A DNA stretch of 6,550 nt from JAYQPD01 sp046050105 (GTDB taxonomy: Bacteria; Patescibacteriota; Minisyncoccia; Phycocordibacterales; UBA918). The translations under genes and the position numbers were made by a program. The stretch covers positions 1 through 6,550 of the forward strand of contig JBJOQE010000044.1 in NCBI GenBank assembly GCA_046050105.1, in the 5' to 3' direction. The stretch's first letter is position 1; every line of letters starts with the position of its first letter. Positions 1 through 5,223 of this stretch are shown piece after piece. The notes below the pieces were generated by a model, which had not been told where the DNA came from, made no database searches, and saw nothing but the letters and a program-made list of their open reading frames with translations.

Positions 1-629
1 AAAGCCGCATCCGCAAGAATGAGTTCAAGTGGGTCGGTTGCTCCTGCATCCTTGAGTGCTTTCTTCAGCGCTCCAGCTTTGAGCATAATATCCCACTCAT
101 CACTCTTCTCTTCGATTTTCAGGTCGAATTGACTGAGTGCCGCTTCAGCTTTCTTAATGCGGTCCTGTACGGACTGCACAATAGGCAGCATGCGATCGTA
201 TATCTTTCTTGAGCCCGATTCTTTACGATGCTTTTCCTTGAACTCCGCGAGGTCATCAGCGAGGCTGTTGATTTTCCCGACCATGCCACTTGCAGCTTTT
301 TTGGCTCGATCGAGTGCTGCATGACGCTCAAGTGACTGATTGCGTAGCGTCAAGATTGGGTTTGCCTGTGCCTCGGAAATCATGAAGCCGAGCACCTTAT
401 TTTTCCACTTTCGCAGAAGCATCGGTGTAGCTACAAGCAGACCAAGAGTTGCCAGACCAAAGACAATGAGGCCAAACAAATTGGTGACGGCAGCAAAGGC
501 CAGCGTGAGCACAGGCAACGCTACAGCCAAAGCTACAACAATACCGAAACTGAAGGCAAGCTTTTGCTTGCCATTCAACTTTGCAACCATTGTGCCTGCT
601 TTTTGGGCAGCGATTTCAATGTTGGACAT
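1..629 (-). CDS. Two-helix membrane protein with long charged helical tail, unrecognised family (3' end outside window)
   Basis: Open reading frame starting at the ATG at 629-627 and staying open to the left edge, so only the first 209 residues are visible and the stop is missing. I do not recognise the family. Visible parts: a short polar N-terminus beginning MSNIEIAAQK, two hydrophobic stretches at about residues 24-46 and 50-72 separated by a very short turn (a membrane hairpin), a basic stop (RKWKNK, 73-78), then a mostly charged, Lys/Glu/Ala-rich, probably coiled-coil region from about 98 to 195. The positive-inside rule suggests both ends are cytoplasmic. The start is well supported: AAAGGA lies about 7 bases upstream, and a consensus promoter ends about 45 bases upstream. 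Open frames at 119-331 (minus) and 340-681 (plus) overlap it in other frames and look like shadows. The layout resembles membrane-tethered scaffold or shape proteins, but no function is claimed. Confidence is high that it is a gene and low on its role. Confidence 0.85.
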   Translation of the reverse strand, partial: MSNIEIAAQKAGTMVAKLNGKQKLAFSFGIVVALAVALPVLTLAFAAVTNLFGLIVFGLATLGLLVATPMLLRKWKNKVLGFMISEAQANPILTLRNQSLERHAALDRAKKAASGMVGKINSLADDLAEFKEKHRKESGSRKIYDRMLPIVQSVQDRIKKAEAALSQFDLKIEEKSDEWDIMLKAGALKKALKDAGATDPLELILADAA

Positions 630-630
630 G
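629..630 (-). promoter_or_regulatory. Shine-Dalgarno site of the leftmost gene (bases 635-641)
   Basis: On the minus strand AGAAAGGAAATACC directly precedes the ATG at 629; the AAAGGA core occupies roughly 636-641. It is noteworthy because it is the only convincing Shine-Dalgarno sequence near a start codon in the window. Confidence 0.6.
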
Positions 631-674
631 GTATTTCCTTTCTGTGAAAAACTCAGATTCTATTTCCGGGTAGG

Positions 675-702
675 ATTATAGCGAGTTTAAAATATTTGTC
701 AA
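675..702 (-). promoter_or_regulatory. Consensus sigma-70-type promoter of the leftmost gene
   Basis: On the minus strand TTGACA (702-697) and TATAAT (680-675) are both perfect consensus hexamers separated by 16 bases. Transcription would start near 668, giving a leader of about 39 bases that carries the AAAGGA ribosome binding site before the ATG at 629. This is the only textbook -35/-10 pair I found in the window and implies strong constitutive transcription by the housekeeping sigma factor. Confidence 0.85.
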
Positions 703-760
703 GGTTTATGAGGGCTTGGTTCCGGCATGTGAGTAGTTAATGCAACCTGGGGGTGCACAC

Positions 761-788
761 AAAAACCGCGGCCGTGCCGCGGTTTTTT
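761..788 (-). terminator. Intrinsic terminator below the secreted-protein gene
   Basis: Perfect 12-bp inverted repeat, AAAAACCGCGGC (761-772) and GCCGCGGTTTTT (776-787), with a 3-base loop and T runs on both strands. It lies about 85 bases beyond the stop of the minus-strand secreted protein gene and upstream of the promoter at 675-702, so it should insulate that promoter from read-through. It could also work in the plus direction. Confidence 0.85.
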
Positions 789-792
789 GAAG

Positions 793-835
793 CGAGGACG
801 TAGTGCCTCGTGATGGGGAGGGGGTGTTTCCCCCT
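793..835. repeat. Two further small hairpins in the 3' region of the secreted-protein gene
   Basis: Between the stop at 873 and the terminator at 761-788 there are two more inverted repeats: CGAGG/CCTCG (793-797 with 806-810) and AGGGGG/CCCCCT (819-824 with 830-835, 5-base loop). Together with the terminator they form three hairpins in a row in about 75 bases. They may stabilise the mRNA 3' end or act as auxiliary termination structures. No protein-coding signal is seen in 789-872. Confidence 0.45.
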
Positions 836-872
836 TTGTGGGCCTGCTCTGTAGTTGTCTTTCCTATGCGTC

Positions 873-1832
873 TTATGATGACATCTGTGCAAGCATGAGC
901 ACGAGGTCTGCTTCAAGTGCAGTGAGTGCGCGCTGCGCCTCATCGGCTGCCGAGGTAGTGGCGCCGAGCACAGCCCCTACATTCTCTTCACTATCACTAT
1001 TGCTGTGCATGGTCTTAGAGAATTTTTTAAGAGCGAATGCAGTGTCGCTTTCGTCGGTGTAAGTGGTTTCGCCATCCTTTGCGGTAATCACCAGCTTATA
1101 CCCTTCACCTTCTGTAGCCCCAACCCAACGGTATGTGCGCTGCGCCATGTCTTTTCCCTTTCCTTTGTTACTACCGCGACCTCTATTGTTTTCACCTCCA
1201 CGCTTCCCTACGACATCCTTTGCAATCGAGGTGGTGGTAGAGCCGGACGTGAGGTCGATATCAACGGTCTTATCTTTTGTGGTATTGCGCCACGAAATAA
1301 TAACCGCACCTTTTTTATCTATGAATCGCACACCGCCATTTGGTGCAAGCACCTTCACCATAGGAGTGCTCGATGCCTTGAGGTCTTTCATTTTCGGTGT
1401 GGTAGAAGCCTTGTTCCAGTGGCCACAAACGCGGTCACGCACTTCAACCGACATGCCGCCTGCGCGCGTAGAGGTACCCGTACCCGGGAAACCTTCTCCA
1501 CGGCAGAATCGACCCTTCCATTCTCCTGACGCTACGGTTGGTGAGGAACTGCCGGAGAGAGCCTTAAATTTTGCTTCAAGTTCTGCACGTTTATGCTCAA
1601 ACTCCGCAAATTTACCTTTAAGTTTGTCGACTATCGCTCCTCGAGACTTGCCCTTCTCCTTCATAGTGTGGCTATGCATGGTCGTGCTCGCACCCGACCC
1701 ATCAGAGGATGAGTCAGCACGTGCAGACGTTGGCATAACGACAAACAAACACAGCGCAAAAAACACGACGAGTGCGGTCAGGGCTGTGCGTGCCTGAGTG
1801 GTTGGTACTGTGGTGGTCATAAACATGTGCAT
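873..1832 (-). CDS. Secreted protein with PNGG (Kre9/KNH-like) beta-sandwich domain
   Basis: Predicted exported protein of 319 residues from the ATG at 1832; ATGs at 1826 and 1820 are equally possible starts. An upstream TTG at 1919 is unlikely because a terminator-like hairpin (1853-1880) lies between. Residues 1-39 look like a Sec signal peptide: a hydrophobic core at about 18-33 and an AXA-type site ending SARA before Asp40. Next come a Ser/Thr/His linker, a charged helical segment (about 58-92), a Gly-rich part with two cysteines (C110, C136) that could form a disulfide, and then a domain from about 158 to 270. That domain opens with VKVLAPNGGVRF, has an ISWRN strand, TYRWVG and YKLVITAKDG, and ends with DESDTAFAL. 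This layout matches the Ser/Thr-rich Kre9/KNH-like domain common in bacterial surface proteins. A Gly/Lys/Arg/Asn-rich insert (209-230) interrupts it. A C-terminal Ala/Leu helix (294-317) follows. Probably extracytoplasmic; exact role unknown. Confidence 0.8.
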   Translation of the reverse strand: MHMFMTTTVPTTQARTALTALVVFFALCLFVVMPTSARADSSSDGSGASTTMHSHTMKEKGKSRGAIVDKLKGKFAEFEHKRAELEAKFKALSGSSSPTVASGEWKGRFCRGEGFPGTGTSTRAGGMSVEVRDRVCGHWNKASTTPKMKDLKASSTPMVKVLAPNGGVRFIDKKGAVIISWRNTTKDKTVDIDLTSGSTTTSIAKDVVGKRGGENNRGRGSNKGKGKDMAQRTYRWVGATEGEGYKLVITAKDGETTYTDESDTAFALKKFSKTMHSNSDSEENVGAVLGATTSAADEAQRALTALEADLVLMLAQMSS

Positions 1833-1852
1833 CTTACGAGAATAAACGCAAC

Positions 1853-1880
1853 AAAAAGAGCGCCCTGTTGCTGGCGCCTC
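1853..1880 (-). terminator. Terminator-like hairpin between the small membrane protein gene and the secreted-protein gene
   Basis: Read on the minus strand: GAGGCGCC, a loop, GGCGCTC (one bulged base) and then TTTTTGTT. A second perfect 6-bp hairpin, CAATAC/GTATTG with a 5-base loop, sits directly before it (1881-1897). It lies about 70 bases after the TAG of the upstream gene and about 20 bases before the first plausible ATG of the secreted protein. It either ends the sigma-factor transcript or works as a leaky attenuator lowering expression of the third gene. Confidence 0.65.
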
Positions 1881-1949
1881 CAATACAGAGAGTATTGCCT
1901 GAGATGTGCGGCGAGGCAAATCATTCCTGTGTATAACTTCTTTCCCTTC

Positions 1950-2297
1950 CTATACACTTGCCACACGTGCGTTCTTTGCAACGAGCTGTGCAGCGTCCCG
2001 TGCGATGCCGAGTGACACCACCATAAGCGCAGCGGCAACGAGCAAACTCAACACATCGGCGTGCGTAACCGCACCATACACAAATGAATGAAGATTAGTG
2101 ATGCCTGCGGCCTTTGCATTAGCAAACACTGCCGCCACAAAAACGAGCTTAGCGGCCAAATACGCACACAACACAAGCGGCACGCCGTAGCGCACCACCT
2201 TGCGCGTTGCGGCATGAATCACAAATGCGTAGTAGGTACGGCGCATGATGCGGCGCATGAGGGCTTTGTTTTGTATGGTAGCAGTTTCGTTATGCAT
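1950..2297 (-). CDS. Small two-helix membrane protein downstream of the ECF sigma factor
   Basis: 115 residues from the ATG at 2297. A GTG at 2396 in the same frame would overlap the sigma factor gene by about 50 bases and is less likely. I do not recognise a family. The N-terminus is basic (RRIMRRTYY, then TRKVVR) and is followed by hydrophobic stretches at about residues 38-60 and 80-98, with a short external loop containing His and Asn between them. The C-terminus (RDAAQLVAKNARVASV) is short and basic. The positive-inside rule places both ends in the cytoplasm. It begins 49 bases after the sigma factor stop on the same strand, so co-transcription is likely. The position fits a membrane regulator of the sigma factor, but there is no HxxxCxxC zinc-binding anti-sigma motif, so that role is only inference. 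No clear Shine-Dalgarno sequence is seen. The stop is TAG, the only non-TAA stop in the window. Confidence 0.7.
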   Translation of the reverse strand: MHNETATIQNKALMRRIMRRTYYAFVIHAATRKVVRYGVPLVLCAYLAAKLVFVAAVFANAKAAGITNLHSFVYGAVTHADVLSLLVAAALMVVSLGIARDAAQLVAKNARVASV

Positions 2298-2346
2298 AAG
2301 ATATGTTTGTTCTGTTTCTTCTATAACATATTGGCGCCACAAAGGG

Positions 2347-2928
2347 TTACAAGAGGCCTCTACTCTTGAGCTCAGTACGAAAGGCTTGCTTCGCACGATG
2401 AACGCGCGTCTTCACCGCTGCAACACTCTCTCCTGTTTTTTGTGCGATGTCTTTGTGCGACCAACGCTCAAGATAAAACAGCCGGAGTACATCGGCGAAA
2501 TGTCCTGGCATCTCATTTAAAATGCGCTCTATCATGTCGCGATTCTCTCTATCTTCCGCACTCTCCGTCATGTCGGCCAAGAGACCCTCGAGCTCGGGGT
2601 CGAGTGTGGCATTGGTCTTCCCCGACCGCACATTCTTGGCATAGCGGGAGAGTGCCGTGTTCGTGAGTATCATGTATGCCCACGAGGAGAACTTGGCACC
2701 GGATTGTGGCTGATACTTTGCCGCATGCACATAGATTTTGGTGAACGTTTCTTGCACGATATCTTCTGCATCTTGTTCAGAACGAATGATGTGGCGCGCG
2801 CGCCGAAGAAACGCCTCTTGATACCGCTCGAGGAGAACTGCGAAAAGCCACGGCTCGGACGCTGAACGTGCAAGCACTTCCTCATCAGAGAGTGCTTTGG
2901 CTTCATCTGTTGTAGTAAGTCCTAACAT
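2347..2928 (-). CDS. ECF-family RNA polymerase sigma factor
   Basis: 193-residue sigma-70 family protein of the extracytoplasmic function class, which replaces the housekeeping sigma factor on RNA polymerase at specific promoters. Sigma region 2 spans about residues 32-100: YQEAFLRRARHIIRSEQDAEDIVQETFTKI is the core-binding part (only its ends are diagnostic here: DAEDIVQETF), and FSSWAYMILTNTALSRYAKN is the -10 recognition and melting part. Sigma region 4 spans about 131-187, with the helix-turn-helix ERWSHKDIAQKTGESVAAVK followed by TRVHRAK. There is no region 1 or 3, as expected for ECF factors. The ATG at 2928 is preferred; a GTG at 3063 would add 45 residues unlike any sigma N-terminus. 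It heads a likely operon with the small membrane protein (and possibly the secreted protein) downstream, and is divergent from elongation factor P. A TATTAT lies 25-30 bases upstream. Its target promoters cannot be read from this window. Confidence 0.92.
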   Translation of the reverse strand: MLGLTTTDEAKALSDEEVLARSASEPWLFAVLLERYQEAFLRRARHIIRSEQDAEDIVQETFTKIYVHAAKYQPQSGAKFSSWAYMILTNTALSRYAKNVRSGKTNATLDPELEGLLADMTESAEDRENRDMIERILNEMPGHFADVLRLFYLERWSHKDIAQKTGESVAAVKTRVHRAKQAFRTELKSRGLL

Positions 2929-2952
2929 GTGGCCAAAGTATGGTGTCTGTGT

Positions 2953-2958
2953 ATAATA
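2953..2958 (-). promoter_or_regulatory. Possible -10 element of the sigma factor gene
   Basis: TATTAT on the minus strand, 25-30 bases before the ATG at 2928, would give a leader of under 20 bases. I see no -35 hexamer at 16-18 bases and no GGAAC-type ECF -35 motif, so autoregulation is not supported by the sequence. Confidence 0.35.
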
Positions 2959-3136
2959 CACCCCGTACGAACAATATACATTCTTGACATTACGCCTCGA
3001 AATCGTGGGTAGCGCTCTACGCAGATGTCTAGAATTTAAGTAGTATATTTTCTTACGGGGCACGTCGGCCCTTCCTTTTAGAACTCGACATACAACCCTT
3101 TTGTATCATCACTATCATTTATCTCATATCCTCATT

Positions 3137-3712
3137 ATGGCAGTCCTCTCATACAACGAAATCCTCCCTAAAAAAGTTATCCTCTGGAACGATGAGCCGT
3201 TTGAAGTGCTTTCAGCACACGTATTCCGCAAGCAGCAACGCAAGCCGGTCAACCAGACTAAAATCAAATCCCTACGTACGGGCCGGGTTGTTGAACAAAC
3301 CTACCACCAGAACGAGAACGTGGAGGAGGCTGATATTGAGTACAAACAAATTGAGTACATCTACGAAGCGAAGGGTGACTTCTGGTTTAACACGCCTGGC
3401 GTTGCGTCTGAGCGTTTCTTGCTGAAGGGTGAGATAGTGGGTGACAAAATGAAGTACGTGAAGCCAAAAACTGAAGTTGAGGCAATGCTCTTCAATGACG
3501 AAATCATTGGCATCCACCTCCCTATTAAGGTTGACCTCAAGGTCACTGAAGCTGCACCCGCGGTGAAGGGTAACACCGTCTCTGGTGGATCCAAACTCGT
3601 CACCCTTGAAACAGGCGCAACCTGCAATGTACCCATGTTCATCAATGAAGGAGACATTCTCCGCATCAACACTGAAACTGGTGAGTATGCTGAACGTGTA
3701 AACAAGGCATAA
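3137..3712 (+). CDS. efp: Translation elongation factor P
   Basis: 191 residues, full length. EF-P enters the ribosomal E site and promotes peptide-bond formation at polyproline stretches. Domain I (about residues 1-65) contains the KOW-like fold with SLRTGRVVEQTY; domain II is about 66-128; domain III (about 129-189) holds the signature region GGSKLVTLETGATCNVPMF and ends GEYAERVNKA, close to the Escherichia coli terminus GEYVSRVK. The start MAVLSYNEIL aligns residue for residue with the E. coli start; an upstream in-frame TTG at 3101 is rejected. Oddity: in this ungapped register the modified lysine at position 34 (PGKGQ loop in E. coli) is Gln34 within RKQQRKP, so the usual lysine and its flanking Pro/Gly are missing. 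No modification enzyme (EpmA, EarP, YmfI types) is encoded in the window. There is no Shine-Dalgarno sequence; the upstream bases are pyrimidine-rich (ATCCTCATT). The gene ends in a strong terminator. Confidence 0.97.
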   Translation: MAVLSYNEILPKKVILWNDEPFEVLSAHVFRKQQRKPVNQTKIKSLRTGRVVEQTYHQNENVEEADIEYKQIEYIYEAKGDFWFNTPGVASERFLLKGEIVGDKMKYVKPKTEVEAMLFNDEIIGIHLPIKVDLKVTEAAPAVKGNTVSGGSKLVTLETGATCNVPMFINEGDILRINTETGEYAERVNKA

Positions 3713-3733
3713 TCCTCTTTCACTCTCTCGCAC

Positions 3734-3770
3734 AACAAAACCGCCGACCCTTCAGGTCGGCGGTTTTGTT
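3734..3770 (+). terminator. Strong intrinsic terminator of efp, probably bidirectional
   Basis: Perfect 16-bp stem: AACAAAACCGCCGACC (3734-3749) pairs with GGTCGGCGGTTTTGTT (3755-3770) around a 5-base loop. It begins about 20 bases after the efp stop. Because the stem ends in A/T runs on both sides, it can also stop the convergent rpsF-ssb-rpsR transcript on the minus strand, for which no other terminator is visible. Confidence 0.9.
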
Positions 3771-3794
3771 TGCTTCATATTACTAGGGTTTCAA

Positions 3795-3915
3795 AAATGT
3801 TCTAAAATGGCCGAGATGCGAGGCGGCAAGGAGCGCATGCAGAAGCTGTACGGATAGTACTGCGCGTGCATGTGAGACGTAGCCTACAAAGCAGACTGGC
3901 TATATTAGGACATTT
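3795..3915 (+). ncRNA. Candidate structured RNA or palindromic element, unrecognised
   Basis: Gene-free stretch between the efp terminator and the rpsR stop. Bases 3795-3812 pair with 3898-3915 as an 18-position stem with 17 pairs (two of them G-U) and one A-A mismatch. Inside it, 3834-3841 pairs with 3867-3874 (8 bp, one G-U), and after a symmetric 3-by-3 internal loop 3845-3851 pairs with 3857-3863 (one T-T mismatch) around a GGATA loop. All three non-Watson-Crick pairs that still form are G-U on the plus strand and would be A-C on the minus strand, which hints at plus-strand transcription. A weak TATTAC at 3778-3783 would start RNA near 3790. I find no SRP, tRNA, tmRNA or 6S signature. Alternatives are a short inverted-repeat mobile element (15 of 18 identical ends) or a 3' UTR structure of rpsR. 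The right arm overlaps the rpsR stop codon. Confidence 0.4.
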
Positions 3916-4141
3916 AGCGAGTGATGTATGGCATAAGTGCCATAGTCCGTGCCCTCTTCACTGCCTCTGCCAAACGACGCTGGTCGTTTGCGAGAAGCTT
4001 GGTGCGTCGACGATTCAAAATACGTGCATGTGGGTTGATGTAGGCATTCAGCTGTTCGACATTCTTGTAGTCGAAATGCATGATGTCGTGGCGACTCTTT
4101 TGGTCAGCCTGTGCCTGCTCCTTTTTTTCTGTTTTTTCCAT
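3914..4141 (-). CDS. rpsR: 30S ribosomal protein S18 (bS18)
   Basis: 75 residues, normal length for bS18, which binds the central domain of 16S rRNA on the 30S platform as a partner of S6. The family core is clear: FDYKNVEQLNAYINPHARI corresponds to the IDYKD..L..YI region, RRRTKL to the basic RNA-binding segment, and RRLAEAVKRARTMALMPYITR to the conserved C-terminal helix (QRQLARAIKRARYLSLLPY in E. coli). The N-terminal 18 residues are Lys/Glu/Gln-rich and disordered-looking, and there is no cysteine. It is the last gene of the rpsF-ssb-rpsR cluster, starting 24 bases after the ssb stop. The gap has no Shine-Dalgarno sequence. The usual downstream partner rplI (bL9) is absent; as I recall, bL9 is missing from many CPR lineages. 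The stop codon lies inside one arm of the long inverted repeat at 3795-3915. Confidence 0.96.
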   Translation of the reverse strand: MEKTEKKEQAQADQKSRHDIMHFDYKNVEQLNAYINPHARILNRRRTKLLANDQRRLAEAVKRARTMALMPYITR

Positions 4142-4165
4142 AATTGATGTTAAACGGTATGTCGT

Positions 4166-4609
4166 TTAGAACGGAATGTCTTCGGGATTGATCTCCTCTT
4201 CAGGATACTCGAGCGCACCGCCTCCTGGCTGTTCCGCAGACTTAGCACCTCCGGCACCTGCTCCAGCACCCTCACCTCCCGCGCCACCACGAGGGCCAAA
4301 CTGGACGCGGTCTGCCACAATTTCAGTGCGATACTGCTTCTGGCCATCCTTATCCCATGAACGAGTTTGCAAGCGGCCTTCAACGAAGGTGCCTGCACCC
4401 TTCTTCAAGTACTGTGAGCAGGTTTCTGCCTGGCGACCAAACACCACAATGTTGTGATAATCGGTCGACTCCTGGCGCTTGCCATCACGGTCTTTGTAGA
4501 CACGATTAGTGGCAAGTGAGAATGAGCAAACGCTCATACCTGAAGGAAGTGCTTTCATTTCTGGGTCTCGTGTGAGATTCCCGTAGATTATTGCTTTGTT
4601 AAGGTACAT
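4166..4609 (-). CDS. ssb: Single-stranded DNA-binding protein
   Basis: 147 residues. It coats single-stranded DNA in replication, repair and recombination and recruits partners through its C-terminal tip. The OB fold spans about residues 1-105: MYLNKAIIYGNLTRDPEMK, then SVCSFSLATNR, DYHNIVVFGRQAE (Tyr where E. coli has Trp54), GTFVEGRLQTRSW (Trp85, matching E. coli Trp88) and QYRTEIVADRVQF. A Gly/Ala-rich flexible linker follows (about 106-132), then the acidic tail EEEINPEDIPF, which keeps the conserved DIPF tip used for protein contacts. The length suggests the ordinary homotetrameric type. It sits between rpsF (29-base gap) and rpsR (24-base gap) on one strand, the common bacterial order, so the three are very likely co-transcribed. 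Only a weak AGAAG precedes the start codon. Confidence 0.97.
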   Translation of the reverse strand: MYLNKAIIYGNLTRDPEMKALPSGMSVCSFSLATNRVYKDRDGKRQESTDYHNIVVFGRQAETCSQYLKKGAGTFVEGRLQTRSWDKDGQKQYRTEIVADRVQFGPRGGAGGEGAGAGAGGAKSAEQPGGGALEYPEEEINPEDIPF

Positions 4610-4638
4610 ACCGTCTTCTGTTAGTTGTTAACGAGTAC

Positions 4639-5139
4639 TTATTGCGTGATGTCTTCGACTGCCTTTTCAATCTCTGCCTCAGAGACTTCCTTCGCTGGCT
4701 CATCGGTGTCCTGCATCGTGCCTTCGGTCTTTCGCTTCAACTTCACCTCAAACATCTTAAACGGCTGCTCAATTTCTGCCTTTGAAAGCTTGATAAGCAT
4801 TGAGCGAAGAATCCGTGCATCAAGCGCAAGTTCTTCCTTCAAGTGCTCAAGCTTCGATGCGTCGAGCGTAAAGCGGACCCATCCGAAGTAAGATTGATTG
4901 AACTTATAATTCTTACCCTCAGTATGCTTGACCACCGTGTAGGCAAGGTCAAAATGCTGTGGCGCCTCCTCGTTTGTAATCTGCCCGCCGACGTTATCGA
5001 TATGCGCTTTGATATCCCCAAAGACGCCAGGGACTTCCTCAGAAGCAACCGTTGGAAGGATGTGGAAAGCGAACTCGTAGTGTGACGTTACGTCACCCCC
5101 TTCATTCACCTCGGTTGCCTGATTTGTTATATCTTCCAT
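4639..5139 (-). CDS. rpsF: 30S ribosomal protein S6 (bS6), with N- and C-terminal extensions
   Basis: 166 residues from the ATG at 5139. bS6 pairs with S18 on the 30S platform. The ferredoxin-like core starts at about residue 19 (SHYEFAFHILP, matching the HYEIVFLVHP start of the family), continues through VGGQITNEEAP and FDLAYTVVKH, and ends at about residue 135 with FKMFEVKLKRK. The flanks are extra: an acidic 18-residue N-terminal leader and an acidic C-terminal tail of about 30 residues (DEPAKEVSEAEIEKAVEDITQ region, 146-166), so it is longer than the usual 95-135. An in-frame ATG at 5184 with a GAGGGG a few bases upstream would add 15 hydrophobic residues (MSRLRGPFFYGIVAP); it is a real alternative because 5139 has no Shine-Dalgarno sequence. 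It is the first gene of the operon, divergent from the carboxypeptidase gene. Confidence 0.93.
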   Translation of the reverse strand: MEDITNQATEVNEGGDVTSHYEFAFHILPTVASEEVPGVFGDIKAHIDNVGGQITNEEAPQHFDLAYTVVKHTEGKNYKFNQSYFGWVRFTLDASKLEHLKEELALDARILRSMLIKLSKAEIEQPFKMFEVKLKRKTEGTMQDTDEPAKEVSEAEIEKAVEDITQ

Positions 5140-5207
5140 GGGTGCGACGATACCATAAAAGAAGGGTCCGCGCAATCTGCTCATGACCCCTCGTGAGGGC
5201 CAAAAAT

Positions 5208-5217
5208 GCTATGATAT
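5208..5217. promoter_or_regulatory. Overlapping divergent -10 elements between rpsF and the carboxypeptidase gene
   Basis: On the plus strand TGCTATGAT (5207-5215) is an extended -10 (TGn plus TATGAT); transcription from about 5222 would leave only a couple of bases before the ATG at 5224. On the minus strand the same bases read TATCAT (5216-5211), a plausible -10 for rpsF with a start near 5204. No -35 hexamer is seen on either side. If both are used, the two transcripts compete for one site. Confidence 0.45.
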
Positions 5218-5223
5218 GCACGT

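Noticed and set aside
1063..1797. 244-codon plus-strand open frame, and a 174-codon one at 1005-1529
   Set aside because: Both lie antisense to the secreted protein gene, which has a signal peptide and a recognisable domain. The antisense translations show no domain or plausible composition.
2984..2989. Perfect TTGACA on the plus strand upstream of efp
   Set aside because: No -10-like hexamer at 15-19 bases downstream; probably chance.
3272..3738. Two minus-strand open frames of 125-153 codons
   Set aside because: They are antisense to efp, an unmistakable full-length gene.
3807..3857. Tiny open frame of 16 codons (ATG at 3807) with charged residues
   Set aside because: Too short, no ribosome binding site, and embedded in the foldable element, which explains the bases better.
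3795..3915. SRP RNA, tRNA or tmRNA
   Set aside because: The GGAAGGAAGCAGCC-type SRP apical motif, a tRNA T-loop (GGTTCGAAT-like) and tmRNA ends are all missing on both strands.
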